Assembly (NCBI RefSeq): GCF_008014675.1
Contig: NZ_VOXD01000029.1
Location: 1-64,000, forward strand
Direction: 5' to 3'
Length of the DNA stretch: 64,000 bases
From: Neolewinella aurantiaca
Lineage (GTDB): Bacteria; Bacteroidota; Bacteroidia; Chitinophagales; Saprospiraceae
A model generated the notes under the pieces. It ran no database searches. It had not been told where the DNA came from and saw only the letters and a program-made list of their open reading frames with translations. Below are positions 1 through 8,013 of the stretch, piece after piece; positions within the stretch are counted from its first letter, which is position 1, and each line of letters begins with the position of its first letter. A program made the position numbers and the translations under genes.

Positions 1-67
1 TAGCTTTGAGTCGTGCTCGCATCCGTGTTTTTTGTCTCGCAACTCAAAGCTACTGGATTGCGAGCAC
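1..67. repeat. Interleaved inverted repeats (pseudoknot-like)
   Basis: Arm TAGCTTTGAGT at 1-11 is perfectly complementary to ACTCAAAGCTA at 42-52. A second pair, GTGCTCGCA at 13-21 and TGCGAGCAC at 59-67, is also perfect. The order A-B-A'-B' is that of an H-type pseudoknot rather than nested hairpins. The left end may be cut by the window, so the full element cannot be judged. It may be an RNA structure, a recombination site or coincidence. Confidence 0.45.
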
Positions 68-107
68 ACTTTTACAAAGGACAGAATCAGGCGTGGGCAG
101 GAGCTAA

Positions 108-254
108 CAGACGGAACACCCTACTACTAGTACTTCTACGGTAAAGGATAAAAGAGGCAGGCAAGGGTATAACCCTTTTTCATGGCTTACCAAATACGGA
201 GAGATAAATGTTTCTGGGAATCTTCCGGATAACTCTAAAGTAAAGATGCAGTAA
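108..254 (+). pseudogene. Possible C-terminal remnant of an unknown CDS
   Basis: A frame without stops runs from the TAA at 105-107 to a TAA at 252-254 and encodes about 48 residues. The end reads as plausible protein (residues such as NPFSWLTKYGEINVSG). There is no good in-frame start, and the stop overlaps the start of the next gene as TAATG, an arrangement typical of translationally coupled genes. Frame 2 upstream (ending TDGTPYY before a stop) could be the earlier part of the same gene, separated by a frameshift. No family was recognised. A toxin tail followed by its immunity gene would fit, but this is speculative. Confidence 0.3.
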
Positions 255-673
255 TGAAAGTAGGTAAATACTACATCACACTATTCCTGTCGATTCTAAT
301 GCTTTGTTGCAGTTCGGAAAACGGATGCAATATCGATGGAATTTATGTTGGCCAGGCTCTAAAAACATCAGCGAATGCATCTAAAATCGATTATTGTACC
401 GAATTAGAAAATGCGTTAGATGGCAACAAATCTAGTTTTTATAAGCTAGCTACACATCTACCTGGAGGAGCAACCAACTATGATCATGGCATTGTATTAA
501 TTCAATTAATGTGTCGGCTAAAAGATGAAGATATCTACGAGATGTTTTTAAATCTTTCGACTCAGGATAAAGAATTATTAGACGCTTTGGTGTCAGTCGG
601 AATAGAGTATGGGAACAATGACTTAAACTGTAAAAAAATAGAAGCATATAAGAGTATGCTTTCAGAGACTTAG
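254..673 (+). CDS. Small putative lipoprotein, unknown function
   Basis: The 139-residue product has a hydrophobic N-terminus ending in LMLCCSS, which fits a lipoprotein signal peptide with the lipid on Cys18 or Cys19. The rest is a soluble, mostly helical-looking domain of about 115 residues with two further Cys (about residues 91 and 127). No family was recognised. The gene is much more A/T-rich than the rest of the window, which suggests recent acquisition. Its ATG overlaps the stop of the reading frame before it (TAATG), so it may be the second gene of a broken two-gene unit. A periplasmic immunity-like role is one possibility, not shown. Confidence 0.6.
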   Translation: MKVGKYYITLFLSILMLCCSSENGCNIDGIYVGQALKTSANASKIDYCTELENALDGNKSSFYKLATHLPGGATNYDHGIVLIQLMCRLKDEDIYEMFLNLSTQDKELLDALVSVGIEYGNNDLNCKKIEAYKSMLSET

Positions 674-1099
674 AGCTACCTACCTAGTAAACTCCACCCA
701 CTGAATAGCTACCCGCAGAGACCTCAGCACTTGTCGACTAGTGACTATTGGGTGGCGTTTCCGGTGTGTCCCCGGCTTCCTGATGTTTTTTTTGTGGCCC
801 CTATCATGGAACGGAGAAGGCGCCTTTAGTTTGCGCGCGTTGGTCCGTTCTACATTTACACCGAAGGCCAGTTGGAAAGAAAGAGTAGACGCGACAACCT
901 ATTATAACCCACCCTTGCACCTGCGGCCGCGCCCGTGATACCTTGAATATAACCCGGTTGGGAATGCTGGAATAGTTGGGATGTCTGCAGCCTTGTTGCG
1001 CTGCAAAGGCTAGCGGAGATTTTCTCCAGAAATCGTAAGAAGGGACAGTAAGAGATATGGTTGCGCCGGAAACCAGAAGGGCTTGACAGTAATATTACA
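674..1099. other. Gene-poor stretch
   Basis: No convincing gene. An open frame at 741-938 has no family resemblance and ends inside a copy of the dispersed GC-rich repeat (915-934), so it is not called. The stretch changes from A/T-rich on the left to GC-rich and may mark the edge of an acquired segment. Confidence 0.4.
915..934 (-). repeat. Dispersed GCACCTGCG repeat, copy 1
   Basis: Matches the consensus GGGCGCGNNCGCAGGTGCA in reverse orientation (TTGCACCTGCGGCCGCGCCC). Intergenic, single copy. Confidence 0.8.
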
Positions 1100-1166
1100 T
1101 TTTAAAAGTAAAGCTATCAACAAAGAGAGGTCTTCCTGTGTTTTGATGATAGTTTTACTTTTAAAA
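1100..1166. promoter_or_regulatory. 20-bp inverted repeat upstream of YKNR gene
   Basis: Arms TTTTAAAAGTAAAGCTATCA (1100-1119) and TGATAGTTTTACTTTTAAAA (1147-1166) are complementary at 19 of 20 positions, with a 27-nt spacer. The right arm ends 10 bp before the ATG at 1177, so a transcript covering it would carry a long A/U hairpin directly before the start codon. It could act as a leader structure, a dimeric regulator site, or a remnant of a mobile element. Confidence 0.6.
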
Positions 1167-1176
1167 AATAGAATCC

Positions 1177-1560
1177 ATGTTTAATCTGAAGTCAATCATT
1201 GCCTTATTCGTATTCATGCTGTCATCGGTTAGCCTTTTGGCAGGAACGTCCGCAGCTACCATCGTTAACGATTCCCTTCCTGCTGGCGCTGACCAGGCGA
1301 AGCTTGAGCAAATCGAGAAGATGCTGACCCACAGCCCTCACTACAAGAATCGTAACGCCGCTGGCCGAGTTGAGGTTCTCAGGCGCAACGCGCCCGCCGC
1401 AACAGCCAGCAAACAGGAAACGCTAACCGGACCGGCCTATAAGAACAGAAAGCGGACTCCGGTTGCAGCGGATACCACGGCTGCGCCCACCTATATCCGC
1501 CGCAAACTGATCAGCCCGCACTACAAGAACCGGAGCGCCAAATCCCGTCGCTCGCTGTAA
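1177..1560 (+). CDS. Small secreted basic protein with YKNR repeats
   Basis: The 127-residue product has a clear Sec signal peptide (hydrophobic residues 7-22, likely cleavage near AGTSAA). The mature part is short, basic and low in complexity. The motif SPHYKNR occurs at 53-59 and 113-119, GPAYKNR at 85-91, and a looser PTYIRR at 104-109, separated by Ala/Thr/Pro-rich linkers with dibasic or Arg-rich sites (RR, RKR, SRR). No known family was recognised. The layout of repeated short cores between basic sites resembles a multi-core propeptide, but it could equally be a nucleic-acid- or polysaccharide-binding tail. A strong hairpin follows the gene, and a 20-bp inverted repeat precedes it. Confidence 0.75.
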   Translation: MFNLKSIIALFVFMLSSVSLLAGTSAATIVNDSLPAGADQAKLEQIEKMLTHSPHYKNRNAAGRVEVLRRNAPAATASKQETLTGPAYKNRKRTPVAADTTAAPTYIRRKLISPHYKNRSAKSRRSL

Positions 1561-1635
1561 GTATACATGCGCCACAGATAAGAACAATCAGTTGTCTGTT
1601 CGGCTGCGCCGATAGACCGGAGCTAAGGAATTCAC

Positions 1636-1660
1636 TGCCCCCCGGCAAAGCCGGGGGGCA
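1636..1660 (+). terminator. GC-rich hairpin terminator
   Basis: TGCCCCCCGGC and GCCGGGGGGCA form a perfect 11-bp stem around an AAA loop, 75 bp after the stop at 1560. The T tract is weak (TCCTT). Confidence 0.6.
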
Positions 1661-1793
1661 TCCTTACGTCTGGCCAACTGCCGTCTTTCAGGATCGATGA
1701 CCGGGTTCAGCTACCCAAAAGTTCAACGCCTCCACTCTTCGGGTTGTCCAGCCTCACATCATCATCATTTCTTCATAACCAGATGCTCTAATT

Positions 1794-2396
1794 ATGACGC
1801 TCTTCAATAAAATAAAGTGGATTCTCGGTATCGCCGTCGTCTTCCTGCTCGTAATCACTACCAATCTGGTCGATCGGCAGAACTTCATGATCATTGAGGC
1901 GTCGATCGAAACGATCTACGCGGATCGGATAATCGCGCAGGACATCATTTACGACATCTCCAATGAAGTCGCACAAATTGAGGTAGACTACGCCAAATCC
2001 GGCTCTGATCAGCTAAACGTAAATCTCAGCTCTAACAACGATAGCATCGAGGAATACATCAGGTTGTTTGCCGCTACGAAGCTGACGGCAAAGGAGAAGA
2101 TGTTCTTCGATCGGTTGAAAGAGAGCCTGAAGGACCTCAAGTCAACTGCAGCGTCCGCTGCGGCGGATGAGGAATCTGCCGAAAAGATGAAAGCCAATCT
2201 CATGACCGTTCGCGAACAACTGGACGAGTTGGCAGACATTCAGGTTCAGGAAGGGAAAAGGGAACTCTACGAGAGTAAAAAAGCCCTGGGGTCGGCCTAT
2301 CTGTTCACTCAGTTGGAGATCGCGGCCCTGATTATCATGGCGGTCATCGTGCAAATTATTATACTCTACGCACCGAAAATCGACCCCGATGCCTGA
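1794..2396 (+). CDS. Membrane protein with MCP-type four-helix-bundle sensor
   Basis: The 200-residue product has a transmembrane helix at about 9-27 and a second at about 171-192. Between them lies a charged, helical periplasmic region of about 140 residues, as in the four-helix-bundle sensor domain of methyl-accepting chemotaxis proteins. It stops soon after the second membrane helix and has no HAMP, signalling or kinase domain, so it looks like a stand-alone sensor module of the kind annotated in Bacteroidota as 'MCP four helix bundle domain-containing protein'. It could partner with a separate signalling protein. Ligand and role are unknown. Confidence 0.65.
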   Translation: MTLFNKIKWILGIAVVFLLVITTNLVDRQNFMIIEASIETIYADRIIAQDIIYDISNEVAQIEVDYAKSGSDQLNVNLSSNNDSIEEYIRLFAATKLTAKEKMFFDRLKESLKDLKSTAASAAADEESAEKMKANLMTVREQLDELADIQVQEGKRELYESKKALGSAYLFTQLEIAALIIMAVIVQIIILYAPKIDPDA

Positions 2397-2470
2397 CCGA
2401 CTCTCGGTTGAATGTCATCTTCGCCGGTGATTTTTCCTTCTCAGTTGCAGAGCGTAGCTGTACTCAATTG

Positions 2471-2545
2471 GTGCCTGTCACGGCTCCCTTCTCCCGAGGA
2501 GCCGGGCCGGGGGAGAGGGAGATCCGTGCATCTCGTGATACACAT
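2471..2545. repeat. Palindromic CTCTCC repeat, left of crp-like gene
   Basis: Contains CCTGTCACG, a hairpin around CTCCCGAGGAG, then GAGAGGGAGATCC and TGATACACA. It matches the element at 3319-3386 in the same orientation. The two flank the Crp/Fnr-like gene as direct repeats. Confidence 0.65.
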
Positions 2546-2553
2546 ATTTGTCG

Positions 2554-3135
2554 TTACCGGGCTTTATCGGCATTCTTGATTTTGCTCAGGAACTCATGGC
2601 GTATTCCGAGGTAGCTGGCCAGGTGTTTGTTGCTCAGCCTTTTGCTGATGTCAGGGTAGGTCTCAATGAAATAGAGGTACCTTTCTTTAGCCGTCAGGCA
2701 GTGATTCCGGACCAACCGTCTTTGCCAGGAGACCAGTGCTTTTTGGAAGATGATCCGGAACAACTTCTCAACTACCGGAAGAGCGTCGTACAATTTGCTT
2801 TTGTTTTCCCGGCTGATCAGCAGCACTTCACTGTCTTCCAGCGCCTGAATGTATAAATCTGAGGGCGTCTGGTTGGTAAAACTGTCGATGTCCATCAGCC
2901 ACCAGCCGCTCACCGCGAAGTAGAGGTTAATTTCGTTGCCTTTTTGGTCAATGGTGAATATCCGGAAACACCCGCTCAGTACAAAGCCTTCAAAACGGCA
3001 GGTTTTACCTCCTCTCAGTAAAAAGGTTTTTTTCTTTACTTCGCTGAAGTTGAAGTAATTGCTGATGGTGTTCAGGTCCTCATCCGGTAGCGGGAGGTGA
3101 TTGCGGAGGTTCTCTTTCAGTAAGTCGTATGACAT
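2554..3135 (-). CDS. Crp/Fnr family transcriptional regulator
   Basis: The 193-residue protein has an N-terminal cyclic-nucleotide-binding-type beta-barrel (about 20-115; the phrase RFEGFVLSGCFRIF is typical) and a C-terminal winged-helix region (about 145-190) with LSNKHLASYLGIRHEFLSKI as recognition helix. This is the usual layout of Bacteroidota Crp/Fnr regulators, many of which do not bind cAMP. No FNR-type iron-sulfur cysteine cluster is seen at the N-terminus. It is transcribed away from the agar block and enclosed by two similar palindromic repeats, so control of the neighbouring catabolic genes is possible but not shown. Confidence 0.85.
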   Translation of the reverse strand: MSYDLLKENLRNHLPLPDEDLNTISNYFNFSEVKKKTFLLRGGKTCRFEGFVLSGCFRIFTIDQKGNEINLYFAVSGWWLMDIDSFTNQTPSDLYIQALEDSEVLLISRENKSKLYDALPVVEKLFRIIFQKALVSWQRRLVRNHCLTAKERYLYFIETYPDISKRLSNKHLASYLGIRHEFLSKIKNADKAR

Positions 3136-3226
3136 CGTCTTCGTCTTAGGTTGATGGTGGGTGTACCCTGCGAGCGTCCGATCTCCCTTTTAAAAATGTC
3201 CAGGACCGGAGGTCCGTCTTACGTAG

Positions 3227-3250
3227 CACAGGGATTCGCCCCTGTGTTTT
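3227..3250. terminator. Hairpin with T tract
   Basis: CACAGGG and CCCTGTG form a 7-bp stem followed by TTTT. Just upstream GGACCGGAGGTCC forms a second small hairpin. Both lie in the 300-bp gap between the Crp/Fnr gene and the GH86 gene, and probably belong to a composite repeat. Confidence 0.4.
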
Positions 3251-3318
3251 CGTTCGTGCAATTTGTTATTTACACACCGCGAGCGCGTATCACCAAATGC
3301 ACTGCTATCACGAATTTG

Positions 3319-3386
3319 CCGCCTGTCACGTCCCCCCTCTCCCGAGGAGCGGGGAGAGGGAGATCCATACCTCCCATGATACACAC
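3319..3386. repeat. Palindromic CTCTCC repeat, right of crp-like gene
   Basis: Second copy of the element at 2471-2545 in the same orientation, sharing GCCTGTCACG, CTCTCCCGAGGAGC, GAGAGGGAGATCC and TGATACACA. Confidence 0.65.
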
Positions 3387-3435
3387 GTTCCCCGGCAAAA
3401 AGAGAACCCGCCTGGGGTCTGGTTTTGTCCCGAAT

Positions 3436-5637
3436 TTATCGGATTATGACCTTCCGCTCGGCGTTTCCTGCGTTGGTGCTTACACGGAGTACGTAAACGC
3501 CAGTCGCAAAGTCGGCGACATTCAACCGAACGGTTCCTCTTTGGTTGTCGCGTCTGGCGATAATGCGGCCAGCACTGTCGATCAGGATTAAGGTTGCCTC
3601 CGGCAACCCGGCATCGAGCGTTACTGTCAGTTCACGGTGGACCGGGTTGGGGTAAACCAGCACCTGGGCTTCCGCAAGCCGGGGGGCAGTAGTACCCACT
3701 GCTCCTGAACTCCGTTGCACTTCGCGGCTGAAGGCGAAGGTCTGCAGGGCTACCGAACTGACGTGACCGCCGTTGTCGGGGAAAGTCACAACAATTTCAT
3801 TGCTCTCCTGCAGCAGGGAATAGGGAACCGGTATTTCCAGCATGCCGAAGAACCGGTCGCGGTTGTTCTGATCGTAACCACGATAGTCTTCGGGTACGTT
3901 CACCGGTGTACCGTTGATCGACAGGGTAGGGCGACGGTTGCTGACCCGGTCTCTGCCAATGCCCAGCCGGAGGGTCGCTTCTCCGTATGCACCGGTCGCA
4001 AGACCTTCCACCCGAAAGGTGAGCGGCTGGTTGGCCAGGATCGGGCGGAGCATATCGGTAGCGTAGGTTTTTCGTTCTTCGCTGCGCTCATTTGGGGTCA
4101 ACGCTTCGGCGAACGTGTACTCGATCACGGCGGTGGCTTCCTGCCCTAGGGTGAAGGAGGGCAGGGTGCTCGGGGTCGTTTCTTCCAGAACCGGCACCAG
4201 GTCCGACTGGCGGTAAAGATGCTTGACCCGGATGTTAGTTGGGGCTGCGCCCTGCGGGTGCACAACGCTCAGGTCGATGTCCTGCGGTGAAAACTCCAGG
4301 CTGTTCAGGATCACGTAAACCTTATTGCCGTTCACGTAAGCATCGGCCTGAATGTCGGGGTCTGGCGACCAGCTGTCGACTCTCTTCCCGCGCACGTCTT
4401 TCCATAGTTCGAAGAACCCGAGCAGCTCGGTGTACACCCATTCGTCGCCGGTTTCGCCGGCCAGTTCGTGCTGTTGCCGCATCAGGCGGTAGGGATATTT
4501 GTTTCCGCTGGGGTCACTCCACCATGTGGCTTTGTTGAGGATGAAGGGAACGGTTTTCAGCATCACATCGGGCCGTTCCATCAGTTGCATCATCATGGTG
4601 CTGAACGAGCGGAGGTTATGCCAGTCGCGCTCCTTGGTGTAGGTCGTGCCGTTGATGCCAGGGCTCCAGTAGCCGTATTCCGAGATGTTCCATGGCTTTA
4701 CCTTGCCGGAGGTCAGTACGCTGTAGTGCTCGATCATATCCAGCACCGCTTCGATGTTGGAGCCGCTGCGCCGCACTACCTGTTCGGGGTTGGCGGGTAC
4801 GCCGTAGTCGTAGAGGTGAACACTGTAGAAATCCATATTGTCGCCGGCTTCGTCCATGAACATCTTCCAGTTGTCGCGCCATTGATCGAAGTCGTTCCGC
4901 TCCAGTTCGGGGAAGGCGGCGGTGTAGCCGCCCACCAGTACTTCCGGCAGGATCTGATCGAACTGCTCGGCAATATCGTTGTGCCAGCGGGCAATTTCCA
5001 GCGGGGTTGTCCCCCAGTCACCCGCCTGGTAGAAAGGCTCGTTTACCACTTCTACCATGGTGGGGCGTACCTGGCCGCTGGCTCCTCCCTCTCCGTAAAA
5101 CTCCTTCACGGTAGTGGCCATGAACTCTCCCAAAGCGGAGCCGTTGGCGTAGGTCCACCCTTCGTCGGGGCCACAGCAGGCGTTCGGGTTGGTGGGGCCG
5201 GAGGTGGGGAAGATCGACATCTGTCCGCCCACCATCATCGAGCGGGTACGGTGCTCGATGGCCCGGGCTGACGGAGAGCCGGCGTACCGTGCTTTGTCGT
5301 TCACCCCTTTGGTGGCAAGATTGGCAAGTAAGGGGTAGCCCGGCCGGGCCGGGTCTTCGAACGACTGGTTGTACTGCCATACCAGAGAGCCGTTGTCGCG
5401 CCCCAGGTAAACATCGTAATCGTTCAGGAACGAATTGCGTTGTTCGTCGCTGTCCCAGTCATTACTGAACAGGTTCTCGTGCATCACGATGAAACGCTCC
5501 CGGGCAAAACTGTCCGTACCGTTGACCGAGTGGCGCAGGTCGAGGTTGACGTCTATTTTGACGGGGTTCTGGGCGTTCATTTGGGCGCGGACGCAGGTGC
5601 AAAGCAGGAGTAGGAGGAAAACGGGAAGAATTCGCAT
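3436..5637 (-). CDS. GH86 beta-agarase/beta-porphyranase with T9SS sorting domain
   Basis: This 733-residue secreted enzyme is predicted to cut internal beta-1,4 bonds of agar or porphyran outside the cell. A Sec signal peptide (1 to about 18, ending CTCVRA) precedes a TIM-barrel of about 25-410. The likely acid/base is Glu200 in VVNEPFYQ and the nucleophile Glu320 in WNISEYGYW. Two beta-sandwich domains follow (about 420-510 and 530-645), as in B. plebeius porphyranase A. The end (about 655-733, VYPNPVHREL then GVYVLRV) is a type A T9SS sorting domain. GH86 is preferred over GH50 from layout and motifs. Agar or porphyran preference cannot be read from sequence. The signal peptide overlaps a copy of the dispersed repeat. 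Confidence 0.8.
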   Translation of the reverse strand: MRILPVFLLLLLCTCVRAQMNAQNPVKIDVNLDLRHSVNGTDSFARERFIVMHENLFSNDWDSDEQRNSFLNDYDVYLGRDNGSLVWQYNQSFEDPARPGYPLLANLATKGVNDKARYAGSPSARAIEHRTRSMMVGGQMSIFPTSGPTNPNACCGPDEGWTYANGSALGEFMATTVKEFYGEGGASGQVRPTMVEVVNEPFYQAGDWGTTPLEIARWHNDIAEQFDQILPEVLVGGYTAAFPELERNDFDQWRDNWKMFMDEAGDNMDFYSVHLYDYGVPANPEQVVRRSGSNIEAVLDMIEHYSVLTSGKVKPWNISEYGYWSPGINGTTYTKERDWHNLRSFSTMMMQLMERPDVMLKTVPFILNKATWWSDPSGNKYPYRLMRQQHELAGETGDEWVYTELLGFFELWKDVRGKRVDSWSPDPDIQADAYVNGNKVYVILNSLEFSPQDIDLSVVHPQGAAPTNIRVKHLYRQSDLVPVLEETTPSTLPSFTLGQEATAVIEYTFAEALTPNERSEERKTYATDMLRPILANQPLTFRVEGLATGAYGEATLRLGIGRDRVSNRRPTLSINGTPVNVPEDYRGYDQNNRDRFFGMLEIPVPYSLLQESNEIVVTFPDNGGHVSSVALQTFAFSREVQRSSGAVGTTAPRLAEAQVLVYPNPVHRELTVTLDAGLPEATLILIDSAGRIIARRDNQRGTVRLNVADFATGVYVLRVSTNAGNAERKVIIR
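5583..5603 (+). repeat. Dispersed GCACCTGCG repeat, copy 2 (in GH86 signal peptide)
   Basis: Exact match to GGGCGCGNNCGCAGGTGCA followed by AA. On the coding (minus) strand it is read as Leu-Cys-Thr-Cys-Val-Arg-Ala, the C-terminal part of the GH86 signal peptide. Confidence 0.85.
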
Positions 5638-5708
5638 GATGACTGATGGATTAGATAGGTATATGGCCGCGAAAAAGGAGTAAAAGGGTTTTAGGTGTTC
5701 GCTTTCTA

Positions 5709-6920
5709 CTATTTGACGCCCTTTGCTTTATGCCGCTCTTTGCGCGCACCCTCGAAGCGTCGTATGATCTGATAATCCGATGAAACGTATTGGTGCGTCA
5801 ACCCCCATTCCATAATCTTCAGCGGATCGTCGGTATTGTCATTTTCCCGGACGAGTCCGATCGCGTGCGGCGCACCGGGGATGTAACTTTTGATCTCGAA
5901 GTTGATCCCGTCTGGCGCCCACTGAATGGTGTTTTTCTCCGGGCCATCAGTGGTAACGAGGGCCGCGATGCCGCCGTCGTGGTGCCATACGCAGATCTCG
6001 TGGCCGCTGTTGCTGATGGGGTTGTACTTAGACTTCACGTACGGGCCGAGCGGGTTGTCCGCAATCGCCACGCCGTGGCGAATCTGCCGGCCGCCGAAGG
6101 TGATCTCTTCGCCCATCTGTTCGCCTTTGTAGTAGAGGTAGAACTTGTCGTTGAAGAACATCAGACAGGGGTCGTGCACTTTGTGGCTGTCGAAGTCTCC
6201 TTTTTTCTCAACGGCGAAACGGTCCTGCGCCGTTCCTTTCCATACACCGTTATCGGCCGGGCTGAGGATCGGCTCGTCGAGTTTGGTCCAGGGGCCGTCG
6301 GGGCTTTCCGACCAGGCCATACCGACCTGGTTTTTCACCCGTACTTCGTACGGGCCACCGACGGTCTGGTAGGTCAGGTAGTACTTGCCGTCGTGGGGCA
6401 AACACTCGACGGTGAATACGGAGCGGTCATCGAAGGTGCCTTTTTCGCCTCGGGCTACGGCTACGCCCTGTTCCTCCCAGGTCCATCCGTCTTTGCTGGT
6501 CGCGTACCAGATGTCGCAGCGGTCCCAGGGGAAAACCTTGTCGTTCTCGATGTCGCCGCCGAAGCCCTGGCTCGGGCCCACGCTGCGGCTGTACCAGGTG
6601 TAGTAGGTATCGCCGACTTTGATGACGGCCGAAGGGTCGCGCCGTACCACGCCTTCTTCGTAGGCGAAATCACCCTTGAGGTCAAACGTTTCGTACTGCA
6701 GAAACCATTTATTGCTGCGGCTGCCCTCCGGCCAGGCCAGGGCGCGTTTGCTCGCGGCGCTCAGGTGTTCGGGGTCGGTGATGCCGAGGTAATCGATAAT
6801 TTCCGGGTCGATGTTGGTGTAATCCGGGGTGTTTGCCACTGCGTTTTCTGTTTGCGCCGGTTCGGAGCAGGCAGCCAGGGCCGCCATTAAGCAACAGGGT
6901 AGGAATAGTCGGGTAAGCAT
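5709..6920 (-). CDS. GH117 alpha-1,3-L-neoagarooligosaccharide hydrolase
   Basis: The 403-residue lipoprotein (lipobox LAAC, Cys18) matches the five-bladed GH117 alpha-neoagarobiose hydrolases such as Zobellia AhgA, which remove 3,6-anhydro-L-galactose from the non-reducing end of neoagaro-oligosaccharides. The likely active-site residues are visible at family-typical positions: Asp95 in RRDPSAV, Asp250 in HKVHDP and the His307-Glu308 pair in SNSGHE. The N-terminal motif [13 protein letters not shown] is that of the dimerising clade A type. It lies 71 bp upstream of GH86 on the same strand, fitting sequential depolymerisation. Clear family member; the lipid anchor suggests a periplasmic or surface location. 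Confidence 0.92.
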   Translation of the reverse strand: MLTRLFLPCCLMAALAACSEPAQTENAVANTPDYTNIDPEIIDYLGITDPEHLSAASKRALAWPEGSRSNKWFLQYETFDLKGDFAYEEGVVRRDPSAVIKVGDTYYTWYSRSVGPSQGFGGDIENDKVFPWDRCDIWYATSKDGWTWEEQGVAVARGEKGTFDDRSVFTVECLPHDGKYYLTYQTVGGPYEVRVKNQVGMAWSESPDGPWTKLDEPILSPADNGVWKGTAQDRFAVEKKGDFDSHKVHDPCLMFFNDKFYLYYKGEQMGEEITFGGRQIRHGVAIADNPLGPYVKSKYNPISNSGHEICVWHHDGGIAALVTTDGPEKNTIQWAPDGINFEIKSYIPGAPHAIGLVRENDNTDDPLKIMEWGLTHQYVSSDYQIIRRFEGARKERHKAKGVK

Positions 6921-6981
6921 GAAGATGTACTTTAAGTTGAGGTCGAAGAAGTGTTGGGGAGGGTAGGCAGGGATGATGGTG

Positions 6982-7749
6982 CTATCTCCCCATCCAGCCT
7001 CCGTCTACGAGCAATACGGCTCCGCTGACGTAGTCGGCCGCGGCGCTGGCCAGGAATACGGTCGGGCCTTTGAAGTCCTCGGGCTCGCCCCAGCGCCCGG
7101 CCGGGATGCGGCCGAGGATGGACGCACTCCGCTCGGGGTTGTCCTGCAGGGCCTGGGTGTTGTCGGTGGCTATGTAACCGGGTGCAATGGCGTTGACCTG
7201 TACGCCCTTGCCGGCCCATTCGTTGGAGAGGGCCATCGTCAATTGGCCGATGGCGCCCTTAGAGGCGGCGTAGCCGGGTACGGTAATTCCGCCCTGGAAG
7301 GTGAGCAGCGAGGCGGTGAAGATGATCTTACCACTGCCGCGTTCCACCATGTCGCGACCAAACTCGCGCGCCAGAATGAACTGCGCCGACTGGTTGACTT
7401 CAATGACTTTGTCCCAGTACTCGTCGGAGTGGGTAGCAGCGGGCTCGCGCAGGATGGTCCCCGCGTTGTTCACCAGAATGTCGGGCGTTCCGTTGTCGGA
7501 TTTTACTTCCTGGATGAAGGCTTTCAGTGCTGCGCGGTCACTGAAGTCACACTGGTAGGCTTTGAAAGACCGCCCGAGAGAAGTAACGGCTTGTTCAATT
7601 TTCGATCCGCTGGTTTCGAGGCTGGCGGATACACCGATGATGTCGGCTCCGGCCTCGGCGAGGCCGACGGCCATTGCGAAGCCGATGCCGCGTTTACAAC
7701 CGGTGACGAGGGCTGTTTTTCCGGATAAACTGAAGTTGTCTAAGATCAT
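6982..7749 (-). CDS. kduD: KduD-like SDR (3-deoxy-hexulosonate dehydrogenase)
   Basis: The 255-residue short-chain dehydrogenase has the NAD-binding motif TGCKRGIG at 16-23, NNAG at about 93-96 and the catalytic YAASK. It is closest in feel to KduD and 2-deoxy-gluconate dehydrogenases, which interconvert 2-keto-3-deoxygluconate and 2,5-diketo-3-deoxygluconate. In known agar degraders the 3,6-anhydro-L-galactose pathway ends with a reductase of this type that makes D-KDG. It heads the minus-strand run with GH117 and GH86 (61-bp gap), so that role is inferred. The symbol reflects family, not proven substrate. Confidence 0.75.
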   Translation of the reverse strand: MILDNFSLSGKTALVTGCKRGIGFAMAVGLAEAGADIIGVSASLETSGSKIEQAVTSLGRSFKAYQCDFSDRAALKAFIQEVKSDNGTPDILVNNAGTILREPAATHSDEYWDKVIEVNQSAQFILAREFGRDMVERGSGKIIFTASLLTFQGGITVPGYAASKGAIGQLTMALSNEWAGKGVQVNAIAPGYIATDNTQALQDNPERSASILGRIPAGRWGEPEDFKGPTVFLASAAADYVSGAVLLVDGGWMGR

Positions 7750-7792
7750 GTTTTTGCTTTAAGGGTGATCGCAATGTTCAATCAACTGATCA

Positions 7793-7812
7793 TTGCATCC
7801 TGCGTCCGCGCC
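7793..7812 (-). repeat. Dispersed GCACCTGCG repeat, copy 3 (1-nt insertion)
   Basis: Reads TTGCATCCTGCGTCCGCGCC, the reverse consensus with one inserted T. It lies in the divergent gap between the KduD-like gene and the lactonase, paired with the forward copy at 7950-7970. Confidence 0.65.
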
Positions 7813-7949
7813 TGATGGTTTTCGTTGAATTGGCGTACGGAACGGAAGCAAAGATTACACCGCCGCCGCTCGGTCTCTAGCACACACCGTTTACACTCTA
7901 CTACATATGGATATTTCGCGGAGAAGAAGCACTTATCAGGCTTTTCCCG

Positions 7950-7970
7950 GGGCGCAGACGCAGGTGCAGA
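7950..7970 (+). repeat. Dispersed GCACCTGCG repeat, copy 4
   Basis: GGGCGCAGACGCAGGTGCA followed by GA, one mismatch to consensus. It forms an inverted pair with 7793-7812 and lies about 45 bp before the lactonase start. Confidence 0.75.
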
Positions 7971-8013
7971 CAAGTTTTTTAAAGAGCAAAGTTTTACCTT
8001 TCGATCATTAAAT

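Noticed and set aside
741-938. 65-codon open frame in the left flank
   Set aside because: No signal peptide logic, no family likeness, and its 3' part is a copy of the dispersed repeat; GC-rich DNA has few stops.
3151-3591. 146-codon open frame between the Crp-like gene and GH86
   Set aside because: It crosses the palindromic repeat and overlaps the GH86 coding region on the other strand; no protein-like features.
4468-5271. 267-codon open frame antisense to GH86
   Set aside because: Shadow of a strongly supported gene on the opposite strand; composition follows the codon structure of GH86.
5790-6890. 366-codon open frame antisense to GH117
   Set aside because: Fully covered by a GH117 gene with intact active-site residues; the frame is open only because of GC-rich third positions.
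7975-8001. Possible promoter (TTTT ... TACCTTT) before the lactonase
   Set aside because: Only a loose match to TTTG/TANNTTTG with short spacing; not enough to call.
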